A stretch of DNA of 47,176 nt from Arcobacteraceae bacterium. Its GTDB lineage: Bacteria > Campylobacterota > Campylobacteria > Campylobacterales > Arcobacteraceae. Positions within the stretch are counted from its first letter, which is position 1. Each line of letters starts with the position of its first letter. Below, piece by piece: positions 36,817 to 44,648 of the stretch. The stretch is from assembly GCA_029934475.1 (NCBI GenBank), contig JAOZMC010000004.1:1-47176 (forward strand), given 5' to 3'. The position numbers and the translations under genes are program-made. The notes beneath the pieces were generated by a model. It did not search any database and had not been told where the DNA came from. It saw nothing but the letters and a program-made list of their open reading frames with translations.

Positions 36817-37903
36817 AGCTTATATAACTCACTACGACTCTATAAGCCCAGCAGGATATGGCGACGAGTTGTTTGCAAATATCTTGTGTGGCAAAACAGC
36901 TCTCAAAAAAGATGACGATATATACAAAGATATATCACCCACGATAGGTCATATAAAATCGCAGTATAGTTTCGATGAAAATCTATACAAACTATGCCAC
37001 GATGTGCTGACCAAATCAAACTTGGTAAACTATGATAGCACCATGCTAGTCGTAGGTTCCTCTGTAGGCGGTATGCCAAACAGCGAGCAACACTATTTTA
37101 CAGATGGCTCATATGTAAATGTCCGTGCCGATACTCACGGCATAAATACGATAGCACATAAGCTAAAGCAGCACTTTAGCTTCAAAGCTGATATAAGTTT
37201 CTCTACTGCTTGTACCTCTAGCGCAAATGCTCTAGGTTATGCTATGGAACTGTTACAAGCAGATATATACGACTCTGTGTTGGTCGTAGGTGCCGATGAG
37301 CTATGTCAAACTACAGTCCGTGGGTTTGATACTCTAGGAGTGTTGTCCAAAAATATCTGCCGACCTTTTGATGAGACTAGAGATGGTATGAATGTGAGTG
37401 AAGCTATAGCGGTGGTGCTGCTACAAAACCGACCACAATCCAAAGATGATATAGCGCTTGTAGGTGTAGGATATAGTAGCGATGCTTTTCATATGACAAG
37501 ACCACACGAAAACGCAACTGGTGCTATCATCGCTATGAGTGATGCTATGACTACTGCCAACATATCGCCAGATGATATAGACTATATCAACTCTCACGGC
37601 ACAGGCACGATAGCAAACGATGAAGCAGAAGCAGGTGCTATAGCGAAATTTTTTGCACACAAGCCATATATCAGCTCTACGAAATCTACCACAGGACATA
37701 CACTAGGAGCCAGTGGAGCTATAGAGGCTATAGTGTGCTGTGAAGTGCTGAAAGCCCAAACCGTGCCTAGCAACCGCCACGAAAAAACTATATACAAAGA
37801 TATAAACCTAACCACACAAAACAAAAAAGCCGATATAAGATATGCCATGAGCAACTCTTTTGCTTTTGGTGGCAACAACTGCTGTCTGGTATTCAAAATA
37901 TGA
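36800..37903 (+). CDS. Beta-ketoacyl-ACP synthase, FabB/FabF type, of an aryl-polyene-like set
   Basis: A 367-residue condensing enzyme. The full Cys-His-His triad is present: C138 in STACTSS, H266 in NSHGTGT and H300 in KSTTGHTLGASG, with K295. It is about 45 residues shorter than FabF and has a compact N-terminus, resembling the KS of aryl-polyene (ApeO-type) and other secondary type II systems. Translation is coupled to the ACP gene before it and to the chain-length-factor-like gene after it (ATGA overlap). Confidence 0.87.
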   Translation: MNKKHKAYITHYDSISPAGYGDELFANILCGKTALKKDDDIYKDISPTIGHIKSQYSFDENLYKLCHDVLTKSNLVNYDSTMLVVGSSVGGMPNSEQHYFTDGSYVNVRADTHGINTIAHKLKQHFSFKADISFSTACTSSANALGYAMELLQADIYDSVLVVGADELCQTTVRGFDTLGVLSKNICRPFDETRDGMNVSEAIAVVLLQNRPQSKDDIALVGVGYSSDAFHMTRPHENATGAIIAMSDAMTTANISPDDIDYINSHGTGTIANDEAEAGAIAKFFAHKPYISSTKSTTGHTLGASGAIEAIVCCEVLKAQTVPSNRHEKTIYKDINLTTQNKKADIRYAMSNSFAFGGNNCCLVFKI

Positions 37904-38535
37904 ACCTACTTTTAGAAAAATCAGCGGCAATATATGACCACAAACATATAGCAGAGCTAAATACCAAAGAGCTAGTCCCAAAGATGACACAAAGACGAAG
38001 ACTTACAAGAGCATCGAAAATAGTTATATATCTAGATAGTATCATAAATTCATCAAACAAACCTATAGTATATGGTAGTAGTTTTGGCGAGCTTGAGTGT
38101 AGCGACAAAATACTTGACAGTATATCACAGCACCAACCCATAAGTCCTACGGTGTTTCAAAACTCTGTCTATAATACAGCGGTATCCTATCTATCTATCA
38201 AAAATCAAAATCAAAGCGAGGTTATGACTATATCTAGTGGCGACAACACTTGCAAGGCATTGCTAGATATTGTTAAGCTAAAAGCCCTCACTAGACCAAC
38301 TGTCTGTCTATTTGCCACGGAGACACTGGATGTGCCAAATATAGACAACTTTGTCGCTGGTGTTTCGTATCTGGAGGTGGGAGTAGCTATGACTATATCA
38401 CTCACAGAGAAAGACCCGACCATAGATATGCAAAATTTACAACATATAAAAGCTATGCCAAACTCAATATCACTGCTAGTCGATATAGCTATTAGCTGCA
38501 AAGATGGAGAAAACATAATACCATGGCAGATATAA
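37900..38535 (+). CDS. Ketoacyl-synthase-related chain-length-factor-like protein
   Basis: A 211-residue protein resembling the N-terminal half of a ketoacyl synthase ('Ketoacyl-synt_2' type, as in ApeC-like proteins). It keeps the thiolase-like strand pattern (PIVYGSSFGELECSD, then SPTVFQNSVYNTAVSYLS, then VMTISSGDNTCKALLDIV) but has neither the nucleophilic Cys context nor the paired His motifs, so it is probably non-catalytic and pairs with the synthase coded just before. It overlaps both neighbours. Confidence 0.75.
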   Translation: MNLLLEKSAAIYDHKHIAELNTKELVPKMTQRRRLTRASKIVIYLDSIINSSNKPIVYGSSFGELECSDKILDSISQHQPISPTVFQNSVYNTAVSYLSIKNQNQSEVMTISSGDNTCKALLDIVKLKALTRPTVCLFATETLDVPNIDNFVAGVSYLEVGVAMTISLTEKDPTIDMQNLQHIKAMPNSISLLVDIAISCKDGENIIPWQI

Positions 38536-38876
38536 ATCTACCACACAAATATCCGCTAAAGTTTGCAAAAAAAGTTTTGAAATCCACAGCTACCACTAGA
38601 GATGTTTTGTGTAGCTTTGAGCTTGTGCCTACTATATCTATGCTACTTGAAGCGGCAGCTCAAAGCACAGTAGCTTTTTGTGATAACAGTGAGCAGATAC
38701 AAGGTATGCTAATATCGGCAGAGCATATAGAACTTTTGGGAGATATATCAAATACTATCTATAGATGCAAAATAGAGATATTGTCACCTATAGACAACTA
38801 TACAAAATACAGTTTCGAGATGTTTGATGGCACAACAAAAATGTGTTTTGGCAAACTTTTGATAGGTTCAAATTAA
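38523..38876 (+). CDS. Hotdog-fold 3-hydroxyacyl-ACP dehydratase-like protein
   Basis: A 117-residue protein with the LPHKYPLKFAKKVL opening that resembles the catalytic-His loop of FabZ/ApeP-type dehydratases, and LEAAAQS, whose Glu fits the second catalytic residue. It would remove water from the hydroxyacyl-ACP made by the synthase. Last gene of the four-gene lipid/polyene set, overlapping the gene before it by 13 bases. The usual ketoreductase, AMP-ligase and acyltransferase of polyene clusters are not here; fabG at 8325 is distant. Confidence 0.7.
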   Translation: MADINLPHKYPLKFAKKVLKSTATTRDVLCSFELVPTISMLLEAAAQSTVAFCDNSEQIQGMLISAEHIELLGDISNTIYRCKIEILSPIDNYTKYSFEMFDGTTKMCFGKLLIGSN

Positions 38877-38959
38877 GCTAACTTTAAGATTAGAAAAAAT
38901 ATTTTTGCCTTAAAATAGGGATTTTGCCGATTTTTTAGCTTAAATTAAGATTAAAAAGA

Positions 38960-38974
38960 TAAAATGGTATAAAT
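38960..38974 (+). promoter_or_regulatory. Putative ffh promoter region
   Basis: The 116-base gap before ffh is very A/T-rich. TAAAAT at 38960-38965 or TATAAAT at 38968-38974 could serve as the -10; AAGGAG at 38981-38986 precedes the TTG start. A weak inverted stretch, AAAAT..ATTTT, near 38913-38926 could be part of a terminator for the preceding operon, but its stem is all A-T. Confidence 0.35.
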
Positions 38975-38992
38975 TTAAAAAAGGAGCAAATA

Positions 38993-40333
38993 TTGTTTGG
39001 GATTATAACCGATAGTATCAAAAATATATCAAATAAAATACGATTTAAAGATGATATATCTGCACTAAATAAAGCTACACAGTCGCTCAAAAAAACTATG
39101 CTCAAATCCGACCTACACCACAAGACTACAAAAGAGCTCATATCTAAAGTAGAGTTAGATACAAAAAAGCACGGCATAGGGCAGAAAAACTTCATGTCTG
39201 CTTTGCAAAAATCTTTACTACAAATACTACAAACACAAGGCAACCAAGGCTTCGTGCATGCAAAAACTCCACTGACTACTATACTCATGACAGGGCTACA
39301 AGGTAGCGGCAAGACCACCACGACAGCTAAACTAGCCTTGTATCTCAAAAATAGAAACAAAAAGGTACTCATATCGGCATGTGATACTCAAAGAGCGGCA
39401 GCAGTGGAGCAACTACGACAGTTATGCGCCGATATAGATGTGGATCTATATAGCGACGAAAATGAAAAAAACCCAAAGACCATAGCCAAAGATGCCAAAC
39501 AAAAAGCCCAAAAAGAGCTATATGATGTGCTACTAGTAGATACAGCAGGGCGGTTGGCTATAGATGACAAGCTTATGGGTGAGCTAAAATCTATCAAAAA
39601 GGCTATACAGCCAGATGAGACCTTTTATATAGCAGATATGCTCACAGGACATGACGCTACGAGGACAGCAAAGAGTTTCCACGAGCTAATAGGCATACAA
39701 GGCGTGGTGCTTACGAAGTTTGACGGCGACACCAAAGGTGGTGTGGCACTTAGTATTGCTCATCAAATAGGTTTGCCACTTCGGTTTGTAGGGACAGGCG
39801 AACATATGCCAGATATAGAGCCGTTTATACCACAACGCATAGTATCGCGAATCATGGGTCAAGGCGATATGGAAGGACTGGCAGAAAAAACTTCAGGACT
39901 GATAGACGACAAAAAGCTCAAGCTAGTCAAAAGCAAGATAAAAAAAGGCGAGTTCAACTTTGATGATTTTCTAGACCAGATGAATATGCTCAAAAAAATG
40001 GGATCTATGAAGTCTATGTTGGGTATGATACCCGGTATGGGAAACATGGCATCGCAGCTAGGTTCTATGGATATAGAAAACTCCTCTCAGATGAAAAATA
40101 TCAAGGCTTTGATATCGTCTATGACCAAAAAAGAGAGACAAGAGCCATCTGTGCTAAATCCTAGCAGAAAGATGAGAATATCAAACGGAGCAGGACTATC
40201 TATACAGCAAACCAACAGGATACTCAAGCAGTTTAAAAACGCATCAAAGATGGCAAAAAAGATGTCAGGCAAAAATGGCAAAGCCATGAAAGATATGATG
40301 AACAATATGGAAGGCAACCAGATACCGAGATAG
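38993..40333 (+). CDS. ffh: Signal recognition particle protein (Ffh)
   Basis: SRP GTPase that delivers ribosomes to the membrane. 446 residues: N domain (1-95), G domain with GLQGSGKTTTTAKLA near 101-115, DTQRAAAVEQL, DTAGR, TKFDGDTKGG, and the methionine-rich M domain from about 310 (MGSMKSMLGMIPGMGNMA) that binds signal peptides and SRP RNA. The start is TTG, well placed after AAGGAG. Its receptor partner, ftsY, is 2.6 kb downstream on the same strand. Confidence 0.97.
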   Translation: MFGIITDSIKNISNKIRFKDDISALNKATQSLKKTMLKSDLHHKTTKELISKVELDTKKHGIGQKNFMSALQKSLLQILQTQGNQGFVHAKTPLTTILMTGLQGSGKTTTTAKLALYLKNRNKKVLISACDTQRAAAVEQLRQLCADIDVDLYSDENEKNPKTIAKDAKQKAQKELYDVLLVDTAGRLAIDDKLMGELKSIKKAIQPDETFYIADMLTGHDATRTAKSFHELIGIQGVVLTKFDGDTKGGVALSIAHQIGLPLRFVGTGEHMPDIEPFIPQRIVSRIMGQGDMEGLAEKTSGLIDDKKLKLVKSKIKKGEFNFDDFLDQMNMLKKMGSMKSMLGMIPGMGNMASQLGSMDIENSSQMKNIKALISSMTKKERQEPSVLNPSRKMRISNGAGLSIQQTNRILKQFKNASKMAKKMSGKNGKAMKDMMNNMEGNQIPR

Positions 40334-40360
40334 GTTATAGACGAGATGGCAATACTAAAA

Positions 40361-40380
40361 ATTGATACAAGATTATCAAT
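40361..40380. other. Perfect 7-bp dyad upstream of rpsP
   Basis: ATTGATA / TATCAAT with a 6-base loop, in the 83-base gap between ffh and rpsP. The pairing extends three more A-T pairs beyond a mismatch. There is no T-run, so it is not a rho-independent terminator; it could be a weak mRNA hairpin or an operator. No clear promoter is visible for rpsP in this gap, so readthrough from ffh is likely. Confidence 0.3.
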
Positions 40381-40416
40381 ATTTAGTGTTGCTTGACAAC
40401 AAAAAAAAGGAAAAAT

Positions 40417-40644
40417 ATGACGACGATAAGATTGACAAGAATGGGGCGAAAAAAGATGCCATTTTACAGAATAGTAGTAACAGACAGTAGAAAAAGAAGA
40501 GACTCAGGGTGGATAGAATCTATAGGATACTACAACCCAATAGTAGAACCAAAAGAGCTAAAAGTAGATGATACTAGACTAGACTATTGGTTGAGTGTGG
40601 GCGCTCAAATGAGTAGCCGAGTGAAAAAGATCACAGGTAGATAG
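40417..40644 (+). CDS. rpsP: 30S ribosomal protein S16 (bS16)
   Basis: 75-residue ribosomal protein. It starts [20 protein letters not shown], the S16 opening, and has [19 protein letters not shown] precedes the ATG at 40417; an in-frame start at 40393 lies before that site. It leads the rpsP-khpA-rimM set. Confidence 0.97.
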   Translation: MTTIRLTRMGRKKMPFYRIVVTDSRKRRDSGWIESIGYYNPIVEPKELKVDDTRLDYWLSVGAQMSSRVKKITGR

Positions 40645-40647
40645 GCT

Positions 40648-40887
40648 ATGAGCAAAGAGTTTGTAGAAAACTATTTGACACTATTGTTAGATGACGGTGT
40701 CAAATTCGATGTACACATAGAGGAGGTTAGTGACACTTTCGCTTATCTCAATATCACTGTGCCATCGGAATATATAGGTGCTGTCGTAGGCAAACGAGGC
40801 ATGCTAAAAAATGCACTCAAAACAGTGATAAATGGTTGTAAATCAAAAAACCAAAAAGTATACAAGATAAATGTCAAAGAGAGCTAA
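40648..40887 (+). CDS. khpA: KH-domain RNA-binding protein (KhpA)
   Basis: A 79-residue single KH domain with the GKRGMLKNAL version of the G-x-x-G RNA-binding loop near 50-59. In bacteria it follows rpsP and acts as a general RNA chaperone, sometimes with KhpB. Three bases after rpsP and 3 before rimM. Confidence 0.9.
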   Translation: MSKEFVENYLTLLLDDGVKFDVHIEEVSDTFAYLNITVPSEYIGAVVGKRGMLKNALKTVINGCKSKNQKVYKINVKES

Positions 40888-40890
40888 CGA

Positions 40891-41406
40891 GTGATACAAG
40901 TAGCGACAGTAGGCAAGACAGTCGGACTAAAAGGCGAGCTTAAACTCCATCACAAGACGGATTTTACTGACCAGTTTGCTGCAGACAAGGTGTTTTGGAT
41001 AGAGCCAAACAAAAGTTTGCAGATAGAGTCCTACAAGAGACAAAGCCAGGTGGTGAAGTTTTATGGGTTTGATACAGTAGAGTCATCGAGAACTCTCATC
41101 AACAAAGAGATATACACGACTATAGATGACACGAGAGAAAATTGTGCCTTGGGTAGTGGTGAGTATTTTTGGTTTGATATAGTTGGTTGCGAAGTTATAG
41201 AGCTAGATGAGGTGTTGGGAGTAGTGGGCGATATACAAAGATATGGCGATACTGATTATCTGTTGATAAATACAAGCAAAACTTTGGTAGATGGTGGCTA
41301 TGCAAAACTGTTTTTGGTAGCTTATGACAAACAGCAACTCACATGCGATATAAAAAATAAAAAAATTATAGCCTCAAATGCGAAAGTTATACTAGAAAGT
41401 AGTTGA
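40891..41406 (+). CDS. rimM: Ribosome maturation factor RimM
   Basis: 171-residue 30S assembly factor that binds S19. An N-terminal barrel starts VATVGKTVGLKGELKLHH and the PRC-barrel follows from about 90 (YFWFDIVGCEV..., GYAKLFLVAYDK). Starts with GTG. In most bacteria trmD and rplS come next; here the next gene is rsfS. Confidence 0.92.
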   Translation: MIQVATVGKTVGLKGELKLHHKTDFTDQFAADKVFWIEPNKSLQIESYKRQSQVVKFYGFDTVESSRTLINKEIYTTIDDTRENCALGSGEYFWFDIVGCEVIELDEVLGVVGDIQRYGDTDYLLINTSKTLVDGGYAKLFLVAYDKQQLTCDIKNKKIIASNAKVILESS

Positions 41407-41409
41407 AAT

Positions 41410-41742
41410 ATGGATAAAACAATAGACAAGATAAAAATGATATTAGATGACAAAAAGGCTACAGATATAGCAGTGTTTGATCTATCAAAACAAAGTTATA
41501 TAGTAGATACAGTGGTGCTGTGCACCAGCTTAAACGACAAACATGCACACTCGCTCATAGATAGTCTCAAGACCGATCTCAAAGTAGATGGTGAGGAGTT
41601 TTTAAGAATAGACGATGGCGATGGCTGGATAGCTATAGATATGGGCGATAAGTTAGTGCATATCATGACAGATCAGTTTAGGCAACGATACGATATGGAT
41701 CAATTTCTAAAAGATTTTGGCAAAAAGGAAACAAATGAATAA
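41410..41742 (+). CDS. rsfS: Ribosomal silencing factor RsfS
   Basis: 110-residue protein that binds uL14 and blocks subunit joining during slow growth. Typical sequence blocks: KKATDIAVFDL, TVVLCTSLNDKHAHSLID, GWIAIDMGDKLVHIM and QFRQRYDMDQFL. Three bases after rimM; its end overlaps the next start by 8 bases. Confidence 0.93.
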   Translation: MDKTIDKIKMILDDKKATDIAVFDLSKQSYIVDTVVLCTSLNDKHAHSLIDSLKTDLKVDGEEFLRIDDGDGWIAIDMGDKLVHIMTDQFRQRYDMDQFLKDFGKKETNE

Positions 41743-42352
41743 AAATATATTACTAGCAGTAGTCGTAGCATCGCTGTTTTTTGTAGCATGTGAAGATAAA
41801 CAAACGATAACAGAAGAGAATCTAGCGAAAAAAACAGACAATAGTAAACAGGAGCAAACAAAAACAGAACCAAAAGAGACGATTTTTAACTTTAAAACAA
41901 CTAATGGCAAAGATATAAAGATAGCTATCAGCGATGATGGCTGGAAATTCCAATCACATGGCTATGAAAATAAAATTGTGTTGCTAGACTTTTTTGCTAC
42001 TTGGTGTCCGCCGTGCAAAAGAGGTATACCGCACCTAAACAACATAATAGAAAAATACAAAGAGGATGTAGTAGTACTAAGTTTGGAGATAGGCAAGCGA
42101 GGCACAGGTGAAGTAGAAACTGTAGAACACCTACAAAGCTTCATCAAACAATATGAGATGAAATACGATGTAGTAAATGGTGAAAAAACAAATGAGATGA
42201 TGTATGGACTAAAATCACTCAACGAAAACGGCTCTATACCATTTATAGTGATGTTTGACAAGCACGGTCACTATAGCGAAAGTTTCGTAGGTATGGCAAC
42301 TCAAGAGATTTTAGAAAAACAGATACAAGAGATCATGAAAGAGGAGAAATAG
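41735..42352 (+). CDS. TlpA-like thioredoxin lipoprotein 1
   Basis: A 205-residue periplasm-facing lipoprotein: signal with lipobox LFFVAC (Cys19), a charged linker, and a thioredoxin-fold domain with C91-x-x-C94 in FFATWCPPCKR, and a cis-proline loop in GSIPFIVMFD. TlpA/ResA-type proteins reduce disulfides, for example during cytochrome c maturation. Starts at the ATG at 41735 after AAAAAGGA; an upstream TTG at 41717 is rejected. A second gene of the same type follows directly. Confidence 0.85.
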   Translation: MNKNILLAVVVASLFFVACEDKQTITEENLAKKTDNSKQEQTKTEPKETIFNFKTTNGKDIKIAISDDGWKFQSHGYENKIVLLDFFATWCPPCKRGIPHLNNIIEKYKEDVVVLSLEIGKRGTGEVETVEHLQSFIKQYEMKYDVVNGEKTNEMMYGLKSLNENGSIPFIVMFDKHGHYSESFVGMATQEILEKQIQEIMKEEK

Positions 42353-42892
42353 TTGAAAAAATTATTTTTTGTTTTTTTCTCTGTAGCACTACTTTTTTTC
42401 ATAGGTTGTGATGAAAAAGAAGTTGCCAAAAAACCGGTAAAAAAGCCTATCAAAAAAGTTTTCGTGCTGAAAAATTTTGACAACAACAAAAGTATAACCA
42501 TAAGACGAAACAACACAACTTTCAAAGCTGACAATGGCAAGGTTACGGTTGTTGATTTTTTTGCTACTTGGTGTGCTCCTTGCAAAGTAGAAGCTGAACA
42601 TCTCAACGAACTATATGAAAAATATGGGTCAGACATAAATATAGTATTGGTGTCGTTGGAAAAAAAGCTATCCAAACAGGGATTGGATAAATTTAAGAGA
42701 GATAACAAAGTCAAATACAACATAGTCCACAACAAAGATGGCTTTGCATTGTCCAAAGCTATAGGCATAGTTCGGTCATATCCTACTATGTTTTTGATAA
42801 ACAAACAAGGCAAAATCATAGAAAAATATGTAGGTATAGTGCCTATAGAGATGCTAGAGTATGACATAGAAAAAACTATAGGACAACAGTAG
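42353..42892 (+). CDS. TlpA-like thioredoxin lipoprotein 2
   Basis: A 179-residue paralogue of the protein before it: lipobox LFFIGC (Cys19), lysine-rich linker, C74-x-x-C77 in FFATWCAPCKV, and a SYPTMFLI cis-proline loop. The redox centre is CAPC, not CPPC, which usually shifts the redox potential. The start is TTG after GAGGAG, directly after the preceding stop codon. A tandem pair with different active-site dipeptides suggests two substrates or a relay. Confidence 0.85.
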   Translation: MKKLFFVFFSVALLFFIGCDEKEVAKKPVKKPIKKVFVLKNFDNNKSITIRRNNTTFKADNGKVTVVDFFATWCAPCKVEAEHLNELYEKYGSDINIVLVSLEKKLSKQGLDKFKRDNKVKYNIVHNKDGFALSKAIGIVRSYPTMFLINKQGKIIEKYVGIVPIEMLEYDIEKTIGQQ

Positions 42893-42893
42893 T

Positions 42894-43724
42894 TTGTTTG
42901 ATATTTTTAAAAGCAAAAAACAGACTAAGCTAGGTTTTGATGATATAGAAATCAAGCTAATAGAGTCGGATATAGACTACGATATAGTGCAAGATATTAT
43001 GAGAGGATTGCCAAAAGAAATATCGCAAGACCAGCTCAACAGTAGGTTATATGAGATGTTTGGACCTGCTAACAACGATACAAAACCTCTCACAGATGAC
43101 AAACCGTTTGTAGAGCTAGTGTTTGGTGTAAATGGTGCTGGCAAGACCACTACTATAGCAAAGTTAGCGAACCTATACAAACAACAGGGCAAAACTGTCA
43201 TACTTGGAGCTGGTGATACATTTCGTGCGGCCGCTATAGAGCAGCTAGATATATGGGCTAGCAAGTTATCTGTGCCTATAGTCAAGACACAGCAAGGACA
43301 CGATAGTAGTGCAGTAGCATACGATACTATTTGCAAGGCAGTAGCCAAAGGCATAGACCGTGTCATCATAGATACAGCAGGGCGACTTCAAACCCAAAAG
43401 AACCTAAACAAAGAGCTACAAAAGATTGTAAAAGTTTGTCAAAAAGCCCAACAAAATGCACCACAGAGAAAACTTTTGATAATAGACGGCACACAAGGAG
43501 GCACAGCAGTAGCGGGTGCTAAAGAGTTTCACGATATCGTAGGTATAGATGGAGTTATCATCACAAAGCTAGATGGCACAGCCAAAGGCGGAGCGGTGTT
43601 TGGTGTCTCTCATACTCTAGGATTGCCTATATTGTATGTAGGGTATGGCGAAAAACAAGACGATATTAAAAAGTTTTCGCCAAAAGAGTTTGTAGATGAT
43701 TTGACAAGGAGTATATATGGATAA
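42894..43724 (+). CDS. ftsY: Signal recognition particle receptor (FtsY)
   Basis: SRP receptor GTPase, 276 residues; it lacks the acidic A domain of the E. coli protein, as usual in this phylum. GVNGAGKTTTIAKLA at about 78-92, DTFRAAAIEQL, DTAGR, TKLDGTAKGG and the closing KKFSPKEFVDDL. The TTG start lies one base after the stop of the thioredoxin gene. Confidence 0.96.
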   Translation: MFDIFKSKKQTKLGFDDIEIKLIESDIDYDIVQDIMRGLPKEISQDQLNSRLYEMFGPANNDTKPLTDDKPFVELVFGVNGAGKTTTIAKLANLYKQQGKTVILGAGDTFRAAAIEQLDIWASKLSVPIVKTQQGHDSSAVAYDTICKAVAKGIDRVIIDTAGRLQTQKNLNKELQKIVKVCQKAQQNAPQRKLLIIDGTQGGTAVAGAKEFHDIVGIDGVIITKLDGTAKGGAVFGVSHTLGLPILYVGYGEKQDDIKKFSPKEFVDDLTRSIYG

Positions 43725-44094
43725 ATTTGTTGAAATATCTTTTGAAGAGTTTAAAGACAATTTTGAACCGATACAAAATTTTATGGATGATGAAGCTGGT
43801 ATGAGTGGTATATTGTTTGATATTTATGGCGATGAGCTGGAGTATATCAAAGAGGAGTCATCTGCTGGGACTGTCTGGACTTTGATACAAAAGCATGATG
43901 ACAGATATATACTAGAGGGGTTTCATATCACAAATAGAGCAGGATATATCATCACATCTATAACAAATACAGATATGAAAACAAAGCTCAAAGTAGTGTT
44001 TGAGGCACAAGGGACAACACCAGAACAACCACAAACAGAAGCCACACAGATAGATAGTAGCCTATGGCAAAAGATAAAGCAGTTTTTTCGATGA
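43717..44094 (+). CDS. Unknown acidic protein between ftsY and ruvA
   Basis: A 125-residue protein I do not recognise. It is acidic and mixed alpha/beta, with a hydrophobic strand pattern in the middle ([23 protein letters not shown]), a Pro/Gln/Thr-rich linker at 98-112, and a short amphipathic C-terminal helix ([10 protein letters not shown]). No signal peptide or transmembrane segment. It overlaps ftsY by eight bases and ruvA by four, so it is certainly translated in this operon. Confidence 0.65.
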   Translation: MDKFVEISFEEFKDNFEPIQNFMDDEAGMSGILFDIYGDELEYIKEESSAGTVWTLIQKHDDRYILEGFHITNRAGYIITSITNTDMKTKLKVVFEAQGTTPEQPQTEATQIDSSLWQKIKQFFR

Positions 44095-44645
44095 TAGTAG
44101 GACTAGTAGGAATCATAGAAAAAAAGGAACCCACAAGGATAGAGCTAAATGTCCAAGGAGTTATATATGAGGTGTTTATATCTATCAACTGTAGTAGTAA
44201 AATACAGAGCAAAGATATCACAATACAAACTACGCATATTATCAAAGAGGAGTCCTCAAATCTATATGGCTTTGTAGACAAAGATGAGCAGAAAATGTTT
44301 GACACAGTTATCAAGATAAATGGAATAGGACCCAAAGTAGCACTGGCTATCTGTAGCACATTTACCCCAGGTAATTTCGCTACAATAGTAGCAAACAAAA
44401 GTGTAGATATGCTAAAATCTGTGCCAGGCATAGGACCAAAAGGTGCTAGTAGATTGCTAGTGGAGCTTAGTGGTTTTGTAGTCGATGGTGATGATGATAA
44501 AAGTAGTATACATATACAAGAAGCCACTATGGCATTGGAGAGTTTGGGTTTTAAAAAAGAGCAGATAAGAAAAGCGATAAGTGGATGTAATATAGGCGAT
44601 ACAGCGGAGCTTATACGACAAGCACTCAAAAGATTACAAAGGTAA
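44091..44645 (+). CDS. ruvA: Holliday junction DNA helicase subunit RuvA
   Basis: 184-residue tetrameric junction-binding subunit that loads the RuvB motor. The N-terminal OB fold begins [12 protein letters not shown]; two helix-hairpin-helix motifs follow ([12 protein letters not shown] near 71-82, [16 protein letters not shown] near 106-121), and the C-terminal domain III is [15 protein letters not shown]. The ATG at 44091 overlaps the previous stop (ATGA); a start at 44064 would add residues from the preceding gene. Confidence 0.95.
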   Translation: MIVGLVGIIEKKEPTRIELNVQGVIYEVFISINCSSKIQSKDITIQTTHIIKEESSNLYGFVDKDEQKMFDTVIKINGIGPKVALAICSTFTPGNFATIVANKSVDMLKSVPGIGPKGASRLLVELSGFVVDGDDDKSSIHIQEATMALESLGFKKEQIRKAISGCNIGDTAELIRQALKRLQR

Positions 44646-44648
44646 AAT

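Noticed and set aside
38900-38940. Terminator after the dehydratase gene
   Set aside because: Only a short A/T stem (AAAAT/ATTTT) precedes a T-rich stretch; too weak to list as a terminator.
40361-40380. Dyad before rpsP as a rho-independent terminator
   Set aside because: The stem is A-T-rich with only one G-C pair and no T-run follows.
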